5,758 nt of DNA from an uncultured Flavobacteriales bacterium (GTDB lineage: Bacteria; Bacteroidota; Bacteroidia; Flavobacteriales_D; SKUL01): the NCBI GenBank assembly GCA_937911795.1, contig CALDPJ010000005.1, forward strand, positions 1-5,758, in the 5' to 3' direction. Shown in pieces: positions 1 through 5,430 of this stretch. The notes beneath the pieces were generated by a model. It ran no database searches. It was not told the origin of the DNA and was given only the letters and a program-made list of their open reading frames with translations. Positions within the stretch are counted from its first letter, which is position 1. The number at the start of each line of letters is the position of its first letter. The position numbers were made by a program, and so were the translations under genes.

Positions 1-1818
1 GTGGGTGGTCACCGCCTGGGCGGCATCGCCGCGCTGGCGCTGCAGGCTGCCCAGTTCCAGGCGCGAGCGGAGTTTGATGGATTCCGTAACCTGATATACC
101 AGGCTCAGGCGACCGTTGTTTAGCTCGTTCGAGACGGCATAATTGATCGGTGTTTCTCCGCCATAATTGGTGGGGCGTTTTCTTCTTCTCCAGCGCGCAT
201 AAATTTCGAGCTGGCGCGAGGGCTTATAGGTGAATTGAAGTAAATGATCGAATCCGGAGGTTCCGGGCTGATCAACCTGGTAGCGCAACCACGGAAACCG
301 GAATTGATCAAAATAGGCGTTGATTCTAATCTTCCGGGAGGGTTTGATCTCCAGTCCCATATAGACGCCGCTTTCGTTGGCATTGCGCGATGATTCACCA
401 ATGGCTACTGCGAAATTGTTCTGGTAGTCGCGGGAATAATTGCGGTACAACACCGACAGCGATACTTTCGGGTCGATGGCCAGCATTACGCCGTTTAATG
501 TGGCAATCCCACCGTTCTGGCTGACGGAGGTTTCGCCGAAAATATTCAGGTTGCGCCAAACATAATTGAAGTCAATCCCGAGATTGCTGTTGACATTGGT
601 GTTGAGATCGAATTGATTGTAAATGCGCAGGTTTCTCGAAAAATTCCCTTCGTAAGCCGTTCTTACTCCGGTGATTCCCACCTGAAAAGACTTGCTTCTG
701 TACGCAATATTGGCTCCTGTTATCAATTCGTTGAGTGATTTCCGGTTGCTCATTTCGCGCGGGGTGCGGTGCAAACCCGATTGCTGAAAGGCCGAAAAAG
801 TAACGAGGTCGTCGCGGTTATCCAGCAGGGTGTCCGGTTCTTCAACTACCGAAGCATCTATGGCTTTGTAGGAGGCAAACGGTGTGACCTCTATGTTGCC
901 AAATGCTACTGTTGCAGCGGCTCCGCGCAGAAAAAGATTTTCGTTTACTGAAGTATAGGGAACCAGGCCCCGCGCACTGCGCTTGATGTTCAGCGAAAAC
1001 GACGATTTGCTCGAAAAGGCAAAGCCACTCCAGAAAGTCAATCCTTGCCCAAACTGCGCCTGATAATCGCCGATGGCCAGTTTCTTGAGTCTGCCCATGT
1101 CGCTGATGAACAAATGCGCACTTACATGATCGAAGCCGGTGCGGAAATCCTTAGGATCGAGATTGGGTTTCTGAGAGCCGGTAAACAACTGTTCGCCCGG
1201 ATCTTTTTCGGCGACAAATCCATACGACAGATTTTTGCCATACGTGTGCCGGTATCGCAGGTATAAATGATCGCGCGTTCCAAGGTAACGTGCGTTTGGA
1301 TTCTCTTCGAGTTCTTCCGGACTGACGTCAGAATATCCTTTTTGTTCATCGACTACGCGCCGGTAGCGAATCATCATATCGTTTTGCCCCTCGCCAAACA
1401 TTTTCCATATCGGCGTTTTTGCGAATTCACTGCGCTCCTGTACCGTTACAAAAGGTTCAATCATCTGAATCGTCTGCCGGTCAAAACCTTCAATAACCTG
1501 TAGTTCGTAGATGGTTGTCAGTTCGCCGAAACGGCTGATGTGCGTCAGCAGGTTGTTGATCTGAATATCGGTGAGGAGATACAGGCGGTTAAAGTCATCG
1601 ATGGTAGCGGTGTTGAGGTTGAGTGGCCGGTCCATGAATAGCCACAAGTCATCAAACAGGGTCGAATAATCCACCTGCGATTCTTCATCGAGACTTTCGG
1701 ATATATATTCAACCCGTTGCTCAATGATGGCCGCTTTATCGATGGTTCCATCTTCTTCCTGTGCGCGGAGCGTTCCGGTTGCCGCCAGAAAGAGCGATAT
1801 GGCCAGAAATTTTTTCAC
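1..1818 (-). CDS. Exported helix-hairpin-helix protein with outer-membrane barrel-like body (3' end outside window)
   Basis: The frame is open for 606 codons from a GTG at 1818 to the left edge, where it is cut off. Residues 1-20 (MKKFLAISLFLAATGTLRAQ) form a signal peptide ending in RAQ. Residues about 66-125 contain PLNLNTATIDDF, then LLTDIQINNLL and LTTIYELQVIEGF, the pattern of ComEA/GspK-type helix-hairpin-helix repeats. From about residue 140 onward there are alternating aromatic and polar strands (for example LYLRYRHTYG, VSLSVLYRNYSRDY, LEIYARWRRRKRP) that suggest an outer-membrane beta-barrel. GTG is the only usable start: the frame has a stop at 1839-1837 and no other start codon between. 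The GTG lies one base past the stop of the upstream barrel gene, so translation is probably coupled. Proteins of this kind are common in Bacteroidota and usually annotated only as HHH-domain or ComEA-like. A role in DNA uptake is not shown; the HHH repeats could bind protein instead. Confidence 0.85.
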   Translation of the reverse strand, partial: MKKFLAISLFLAATGTLRAQEEDGTIDKAAIIEQRVEYISESLDEESQVDYSTLFDDLWLFMDRPLNLNTATIDDFNRLYLLTDIQINNLLTHISRFGELTTIYELQVIEGFDRQTIQMIEPFVTVQERSEFAKTPIWKMFGEGQNDMMIRYRRVVDEQKGYSDVSPEELEENPNARYLGTRDHLYLRYRHTYGKNLSYGFVAEKDPGEQLFTGSQKPNLDPKDFRTGFDHVSAHLFISDMGRLKKLAIGDYQAQFGQGLTFWSGFAFSSKSSFSLNIKRSARGLVPYTSVNENLFLRGAAATVAFGNIEVTPFASYKAIDASVVEEPDTLLDNRDDLVTFSAFQQSGLHRTPREMSNRKSLNELITGANIAYRSKSFQVGITGVRTAYEGNFSRNLRIYNQFDLNTNVNSNLGIDFNYVWRNLNIFGETSVSQNGGIATLNGVMLAIDPKVSLSVLYRNYSRDYQNNFAVAIGESSRNANESGVYMGLEIKPSRKIRINAYFDQFRFPWLRYQVDQPGTSGFDHLLQFTYKPSRQLEIYARWRRRKRPTNYGGETPINYAVSNELNNGRLSLVYQVTESIKLRSRLELGSLQRQRGDAAQAVTTH

Positions 1819-1819
1819 A

Positions 1820-2632
1820 TCAGAAAGGGTTGTAGCTCAGGCTCAGCTGCGGACTGAATCCGAGTGTGGCGTGGTAGCTACTGGCAACGTCGATGAAGAA
1901 TCTGTTCAGTTTTACACCGAATCCGAAACTGGCCAGGGTTGGGTTGGTAGAAATTCCTCCGCGCAGATACAACTGCTCGATGAGGTGATATTCAAGTCCG
2001 ACCCGGAAAGAGGGGCGGTCATAAATATTCTGCATTCCTTCTACCGCGATAAATAAATTTTCGTTGAACTGATACTGTGCTCCGAGCCGGATGGTGGTGG
2101 GAATGCGCTCGTTGTTGTATTCTGCCTGAGAAGTCAGAGTAGGGTTGTAGACGTGAGCTCCAACCGAAAGCGCATCGGTCAGGTCTGCCTGTATCCCCAC
2201 CTCACCGGTGAAATGGCCGGCATTTCCGTATCCTTCGGCAATTTGTGTCCGGTGATAATTCAGTTGAACCCCCATGCGCACCTTTTCGCTCAGCTCCATG
2301 GCGTAGGCCAGGCCGAATTTTGATTCGCTGTAGAGTTTGTATCCGAAGGAAGTGACGCTGACACCGAATGTTCCGAAACTAAAAGGTACTGCCGCAACGC
2401 CGCCTTTGAGGCTGAGCTCTTTCATTGTGAAGCGGCTTTCGTAATAAATTCCGCCGCCGATTTCCTTCAGCCCCGCCAATCCGGCCTGGTTGTGATGCGC
2501 TGCCCAGATGTCCTGAAGGTTTACCGAGGCATGGCTCAATCCCATGGATCGCCCTCCGACCGGGAGATTTTCGTTGCCCGCGAACAGCACAAAGGGCAAC
2601 AGCAGTAGTATGGTGAGAAATGATCTTTTCAT
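1820..2632 (-). CDS. PorV/PorQ-like outer-membrane beta-barrel protein
   Basis: This is a 270-residue exported protein. I chose the ATG at 2632 because it begins a clean signal peptide (MKRSFLTILLLLPFVLFAG); a TTG five codons upstream at 2647 would place a charged VDEP stretch before it. Just after the signal, residues 26-55 carry GGRSMGLSHASVNLQDIW and then the NQAGLAGL segment, which matches the G(A/G)R..G..A.......W.NPAGL signature at the mature N-terminus of PorV/PorQ/UPF0164-type barrels. The rest alternates short beta-strands (VRMGVQLNYHRTQ, TIRLGAQYQF, FRVGLEYHLI, FFIDVASSYH) and ends in a terminal Phe, as expected for a BAM-assembled barrel. PorV and PorQ act in type IX secretion, but both are clearly longer (over 300 residues), so this is a paralogous family member whose exact job is unknown. 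The one-base junction with the HHH gene suggests the two products work together at the outer membrane. Confidence 0.85.
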   Translation of the reverse strand: MKRSFLTILLLLPFVLFAGNENLPVGGRSMGLSHASVNLQDIWAAHHNQAGLAGLKEIGGGIYYESRFTMKELSLKGGVAAVPFSFGTFGVSVTSFGYKLYSESKFGLAYAMELSEKVRMGVQLNYHRTQIAEGYGNAGHFTGEVGIQADLTDALSVGAHVYNPTLTSQAEYNNERIPTTIRLGAQYQFNENLFIAVEGMQNIYDRPSFRVGLEYHLIEQLYLRGGISTNPTLASFGFGVKLNRFFIDVASSYHATLGFSPQLSLSYNPF

Positions 2633-2725
2633 TGGTTCATCGACCAAATTACAACTATTGGCGAAACGTGCCGCAGATTTTCTGATAAGGGAATAAAATT
2701 TAACACCACGGCCTTTGTCAATGGG

Positions 2726-3217
2726 TTATTGTTGGGGTTTGTTTTCGAGGTCGCGGACACTCTCCAGTACCTTATCTTTCAACGATTCCTTGAATGCGGA
2801 AATTCGTTTGCGGATCTCAGGGTCCGAAGCACCGAGAATTTGTGCCGCAAGGATTCCTGCATTCCGGGCACCGTCGAGCGCAACTGTGGCGACCGGAACA
2901 CCAGCAGGCATCTGCAATATCGATAACACAGAGTCCCAGCCATCGATCGAGTTGCGCGATTTAATCGGCACTCCAATCACCGGAAGCGGGGTAATCGAAG
3001 CCGTCATTCCGGGCAGGTGAGCCGCTCCGCCCGCTCCGGCAATAATCACCTGAATGCCACGATCGGCAGCATTTTTGGCGTAGTCAAACATACGCTCGGG
3101 AGTGCGGTGCGCCGACACAATCGTTACTTCGCATTCAATCTGCAAAGCTTTCAGCACATCTTCTGCTTCCTGCATTACTTTTAAATCCGATTGGCTTCCC
3201 ATGATGATTCCTACCAT
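2726..3217 (-). CDS. purE: N5-carboxyaminoimidazole ribonucleotide mutase (PurE, class I)
   Basis: PurE moves the carboxyl group of N5-CAIR to carbon 4 to give CAIR, in cytosolic de novo purine (IMP) synthesis. The 163-residue length is normal for a bacterial class I enzyme. The family motifs are in order: GSQSD at residues 7-11 (phosphate/ribose binding), SAHRTPE at 35-41 with the expected catalytic His37, GAGGAAHLPGM at 61-71, and ILQMPAGVPVATVA in the second half, followed by a long C-terminal helix. The ATG at 3217 places GSQSD at the usual distance from the N-terminus. The gene follows purK by 8 bases on the same strand, so the enzyme making N5-CAIR and the one consuming it are co-expressed. 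No key residue appears to be missing. The presence of purK supports the N5-CAIR mutase rather than the direct AIR carboxylase activity. Confidence 0.97.
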   Translation of the reverse strand: MVGIIMGSQSDLKVMQEAEDVLKALQIECEVTIVSAHRTPERMFDYAKNAADRGIQVIIAGAGGAAHLPGMTASITPLPVIGVPIKSRNSIDGWDSVLSILQMPAGVPVATVALDGARNAGILAAQILGASDPEIRKRISAFKESLKDKVLESVRDLENKPQQ

Positions 3218-3225
3218 AACTCAAT

Positions 3226-4380
3226 TTATTGTGGCACCGTGGCAGAACTGATGACGCGGAGCAGTTGTTGTATTTTTTGTGCTGTTTGTTTGGCTTCTGA
3301 AACAGAATCGGCTACCACGGTTACGTGGCCCATTTTGCGAAATGGTTTGGTGGTTGTTTTTCCGTAGAGGTGCACATGAACGCCCGGCGTGGCCAGTGCT
3401 TCTTCAAGATTTTCGTACTCCACCGGACCGGTATGGCCTTTGTCACCGAGTAGGTTGAGCATCACCGCCGGTTTCAGCAGATCGGTTTCTCCTAAAGGAA
3501 GGCCGAGGATTGATCGCAAGTGCTGCTCGTATTGCGAAGTGATATTGGCTTCGATGGTGTGATGTCCGCTGTTGTGTGGCCGCGGCGCCATTTCGTTGAT
3601 CAGCAGTTGGCCGTCTTTGGTGACAAACATTTCTACCGCGAGAATTCCCACCATTTGCATCGATTCAATCAATCGGGCAGCGAGCTGCTGCGCTTCTTTT
3701 TCGATCTCGGGAGCGAGGTCTGCCGGAGCATAAAGGAATTCCACCAGGTTGGCTTCCGGGTTAAAATCCATTCCCACGGCCGGAAAACATTTTATTTCGC
3801 CGGCTGCATTTCGCGCGGCGATGATGGAAATTTCCTGTTCAAAATCTACCAGTTCCTCGAGCACCGATGGGGTATCAAATGCTTTTTCAAGATCTTTTTC
3901 GCTTCGCAGCACCTGAACTCCGCGACCGTCATAGCCACCGGTTCGAAGTTTTTGAACCACCGGAAGTTTTTGTGCGTTCAGGGCAGCAGAATTTTCCACC
4001 AGTTCGAAATCGGCGGTAGGGAGGTTGTGCTTGCGGTAAAATTCCTTTTGCAGGCCTTTGTCCTGAATCATGCGAATCAGGTGTGGCTGTGGAAAAACCT
4101 TTACGCCCTGTTTTTCGAGAAATTCGAGTGCATCGGTATTGACGTGTTCAATTTCGATGGTGAGCACGTTTTTGTCGCGACCAAAATCTACCACGGTTTG
4201 GTAGTCGTTGAAATTTCCGTTTTGAAATCCGTGCCCGATGGCGTGGCAGGGTGCCTGCGGATCCGGATCCAGAAATGACATCCTGACATCAAGATTTACG
4301 GCTTCCTGAAAAAGCATGCGTCCGAGTTGTCCTCCGCCGAGGATGCCCAGTTTAAACTGCGGGTGGTAGAATGGCTCCAT
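3226..4380 (-). CDS. purK: N5-carboxyaminoimidazole ribonucleotide synthase (PurK)
   Basis: PurK uses ATP and bicarbonate to carboxylate AIR to N5-CAIR, which PurE then rearranges. The 384-residue protein is an ATP-grasp enzyme. LGILGGGQLGRML at residues 11-23 is the PurK N-terminal fold motif, and TIEIEHVN at 74-81 corresponds to the conserved E(F/I)E.(V/I) segment. The ATP-grasp domain follows: KGLQKEFYRKHNLPT near 108-122, QKLRTGGYDGRG at 143-154 with the ATP-contacting lysine and glycine-rich loop, EELVDFEQE near 175-183, and the metal-binding region INEMAPRPHNSGHHTIEA at 261-278. The C-terminal LYGK segment near 338-341 is also typical. I place the start at the ATG at 4380. A TTG three codons upstream (4389) is in frame, but it falls inside the promoter-like TATCTTTG. 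The gene heads the purK-purE unit. Confidence 0.97.
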   Translation of the reverse strand: MEPFYHPQFKLGILGGGQLGRMLFQEAVNLDVRMSFLDPDPQAPCHAIGHGFQNGNFNDYQTVVDFGRDKNVLTIEIEHVNTDALEFLEKQGVKVFPQPHLIRMIQDKGLQKEFYRKHNLPTADFELVENSAALNAQKLPVVQKLRTGGYDGRGVQVLRSEKDLEKAFDTPSVLEELVDFEQEISIIAARNAAGEIKCFPAVGMDFNPEANLVEFLYAPADLAPEIEKEAQQLAARLIESMQMVGILAVEMFVTKDGQLLINEMAPRPHNSGHHTIEANITSQYEQHLRSILGLPLGETDLLKPAVMLNLLGDKGHTGPVEYENLEEALATPGVHVHLYGKTTTKPFRKMGHVTVVADSVSEAKQTAQKIQQLLRVISSATVPQ

Positions 4381-4386
4381 GCGGAG

Positions 4387-4394
4387 CAAAGATA
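4387..4394 (-). promoter_or_regulatory. Possible -7 promoter element for purK
   Basis: On the minus strand this reads TATCTTTG, a full match to the Bacteroidota -7 consensus TAnnTTTG. It ends only six bases before the purK ATG at 4380. Used as a promoter, it would give an mRNA with almost no leader. I do not see a matching -33 TTTG about 19-21 bases upstream, so the call rests on the -7 match and position alone. Confidence 0.35.
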
Positions 4395-4396
4395 TT

Positions 4397-4477
4397 GATT
4401 TACGATTGGGATTGACGATTTTGAGATTTACGATTTACGATGGCGGATTTACGATTGATGATTGATGAATTGATGAT
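4397..4477. repeat. Degenerate short repeat array (GATTTACGATT and GATTGATGA units)
   Basis: GATTTACGATT occurs at 4397-4407, 4425-4435 and 4446-4456, and a 10-base near copy (GATTTACGAT) overlaps the second at 4432-4441. Between them lies the related GATTGACGATTTTGAGATT-like text, and the array ends in GATGATTGATGAATTGATGAT up to 4477. The basic unit looks like a 7-base GATTTAC/GATTGAC word repeated with drift, without the regular spacing of a CRISPR array and without long inverted arms. Similar low-complexity intergenic tracts are familiar in Bacteroidota genomes. It lies between purK and the toxin-antitoxin pair, at the point where base composition falls. Confidence 0.7.
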
Positions 4478-4501
4478 CAAGGTTTATGAATTATGTGTAA
4501 G

Positions 4502-4521
4502 TGATTGTTTGCTTTCAATCA
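4502..4521. promoter_or_regulatory. Inverted repeat, possible toxin-antitoxin operator
   Basis: TGATTG at 4502-4507 and CAATCA at 4516-4521 are perfect 6-base inverted arms around an 8-base spacer. The spacer contains the TTTG that would serve as the -33 element for the downstream pair. Type II antitoxins often repress their own promoter by binding such a palindrome, so this is a reasonable operator candidate. Arms this short arise by chance in AT-rich DNA. Confidence 0.3.
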
Positions 4522-4540
4522 AAAAACTTTCTTATATTTT
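4508..4540 (+). promoter_or_regulatory. Probable promoter of the toxin-antitoxin pair
   Basis: TTTG at 4508-4511 and TATATTTT at 4533-4540 are 21 bases apart. This fits the Bacteroidota -33/-7 arrangement, with seven of eight positions of TAnnTTTG matched (last G is T). Transcription would start near 4544-4547, about 17 bases before the antitoxin ATG. Confidence 0.45.
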
Positions 4541-4562
4541 CATTCTGTAAAGTTGAAATGAA

Positions 4563-4751
4563 ATGATATCGAAAGAAAAGCTTAAAGCACATATAGATAA
4601 ATTTCCAGAGGAAGAAATTTCAATAGATGAGCTCATTGAGCGCTTGGTTTTTATTGAAAAACTGGAAAAAAGAATTCAGTTGTCAGAAAAAGGAACTGCT
4701 TCGCTATCGGAGGATGATGTGGAAAAGGAAATCAGAAAATGGTCCAGGTAA
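4563..4751 (+). CDS. Small acidic helical protein, probable type II antitoxin
   Basis: This 62-residue protein is rich in Glu, Lys and Ile/Leu and looks almost wholly helical. Residues 1-12 resemble a short N-terminal helix (MISKEKLKAHID), residues 18-40 a second amphipathic helix (EISIDELIERLVFIEKLEKRIQL), and residues 49-62 a C-terminal charged segment (SEDDVEKEIRKWSR) of the kind that wraps the toxin. I recognise the general pattern of the small antitoxins that precede ParE/RelE genes in Bacteroidota, but not a named DNA-binding fold such as ParD or Phd. The call therefore depends on size and context: it sits directly upstream of a ParE/RelE-type toxin and overlaps its start by 13 bases. 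The ATG at 4563 is preceded by a dead ATG at 4558 that is followed at once by a stop. The gene is about 30% G+C, well below the purine genes. Confidence 0.75.
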   Translation: MISKEKLKAHIDKFPEEEISIDELIERLVFIEKLEKRIQLSEKGTASLSEDDVEKEIRKWSR

Positions 4752-5038
4752 GATGGCTTTCTGAAGCAAGAGATGACCTGAAGAATATTTATGAATTTAT
4801 AGCCAGAGATTCTGAAAAATACGCCAGTAGGCAAGTCTCTCAAATTTTTGAACGTGTAAATGTTTTAAAAAAACATCCACAGATTGGTAAAGTGGTTGAG
4901 GAAATAAATCGACTGGAAGTTAGAGAGATTAGTGAAGGTAATTACCGCATAATTTATCGGATTATTAATGGTTCAGCAATTGAAGTATTAATGATTCACC
5001 ACGCAGCCAGGGATTTGAGCCGACGAAAAATTGGCTAA
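4739..5038 (+). CDS. ParE/RelE-family toxin of a type II toxin-antitoxin system
   Basis: The 99-residue protein has the full ParE/RelE layout: a starting beta-strand (VQVRWLSEA, 2-10), a helical hairpin (ARDDLKNIYEFIARDSEKYASRQVSQIFERVNVLKKHPQIGK, 10-51), then strands with the hallmark VREISEGNYRIIYRI (61-75) and IEVLMIHHAARDL (81-93). This is closer to ParE (gyrase poison) than to classical RelE (ribosome-dependent mRNase), but sequence alone does not settle the target. Length is normal and nothing suggests inactivation. The ATG at 4739 lies inside the last codons of the antitoxin gene, so the toxin is translated from the same transcript. The stop codon (5036-5038) overlaps the stop of the convergent gene on the other strand. 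Base composition is AT-rich like its partner, suggesting acquisition as a unit. Confidence 0.92.
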   Translation: MVQVRWLSEARDDLKNIYEFIARDSEKYASRQVSQIFERVNVLKKHPQIGKVVEEINRLEVREISEGNYRIIYRIINGSAIEVLMIHHAARDLSRRKIG

Positions 5039-5358
5039 GGGTTCATCGCGCTGATATCCATCTGTAGCAGTCCACCTTTTATGGCAACTCCACCAACAGA
5101 AGCGTAATGGAACTGACCAGAATTGAGGCCGTAATAGTCGATGGAACCTTCAATTTTAGTGATTTCACCGGTGGCGTTGAATGTCAGATCGTCAATTTCC
5201 AATGTGATACCTTTTTCCTGAAGTTCAACCATTAACTCGTGGATTTCGGATTCTGAAAGGTGGCTGTGGATTTCAATGGTAGGATGATATAAGTAGTCTG
5301 CCGCAGCCACTACAGCCAGAGCAAGCAAAAACGGGATGATAATCTTGAAAATTAACAT
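5035..5358 (-). CDS. Small exported protein with an M56/BlaR1 C-terminal-like module
   Basis: The 107-residue product starts with a hydrophobic segment (residues 1-20, MLIFKIIIPFLLALAVVAAA) that is either a signal peptide cut near AAA-D or an N-terminal membrane anchor. There is no cysteine, so it is not a lipoprotein. The remaining 85 residues contain IEIHSHLSESEIHELMVELQ, then EKGITLEIDDLTFNATGEI and TKIEGSI. This order (a beta-strand, a helix with regularly spaced Leu/Glu, 'eKGI.l...dl..N..GeI..I') recalls a module I associate with the C-termini of Bacteroidota M56/BlaR1-like peptidases and with some secreted proteins. Here it stands alone. No catalytic motif is visible and the function is unknown. 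The gene converges on the toxin gene with a 4-base stop overlap and diverges from the secreted protein to its right. The family assignment is from memory of the pattern. Confidence 0.75.
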   Translation of the reverse strand: MLIFKIIIPFLLALAVVAAADYLYHPTIEIHSHLSESEIHELMVELQEKGITLEIDDLTFNATGEITKIEGSIDYYGLNSGQFHYASVGGVAIKGGLLQMDISAMNP

Positions 5359-5367
5359 GGTGATATG

Positions 5368-5398
5368 TTTGTTTTGTTGAAATTAATAATCATATTTG
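5368..5398 (+). promoter_or_regulatory. Probable promoter of the secreted-protein gene
   Basis: TTTG at 5368-5371 is followed after 19 bases by CATATTTG at 5391-5398, which matches seven of eight positions of the Bacteroidota TAnnTTTG element at the expected spacing. A start near 5402-5405 would give a leader of roughly 26-29 bases before the ATG at 5431. The leader has no clear Shine-Dalgarno sequence, as is usual in this phylum. The same 72-base gap must hold the promoter of the divergent small exported gene, for which I see no good match. Confidence 0.55.
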
Positions 5399-5430
5399 AA
5401 TATCCAACTAGCCGATAACCAACTGTTACT

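Noticed and set aside
1..1818. Possible frameshift or pseudogene in the long left-hand gene, because no long closed frame spans it
   Set aside because: Reading the minus strand from the GTG at 1818 gives an unbroken frame to base 1; it appears unclosed only because the stop lies outside the window.
1724..2056. 110-codon open frame on the plus strand across the barrel/HHH gene junction
   Set aside because: It is antisense to two well-supported genes and its translation is low-quality, without signal or domain.
2633..2647. TTG start giving five extra residues to the PorV/PorQ-like protein
   Set aside because: The extra residues are charged and would precede an otherwise normal signal peptide; the ATG at 2632 is better.
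2633..2725. Terminator or promoter between purE and the barrel gene
   Set aside because: I found only a weak GGC/GCC stem with a 7-base loop and an imperfect TAATTTGG; neither is strong enough to list as a feature.
3520..4278. 252-codon open frame on the plus strand
   Set aside because: It lies entirely antisense to purK, which has all its family motifs. The translation has no recognisable domain and looks like a reverse-frame shadow.
4381..4389. TTG start giving three extra residues to PurK
   Set aside because: The TTG lies within a perfect TAnnTTTG element, and the ATG at 4380 already gives a normal PurK N-terminus.
4397..4477. Possible CRISPR array
   Set aside because: The repeats are about 11 bases, partly overlapping and irregularly spaced, with no unique spacers and no cas genes nearby.
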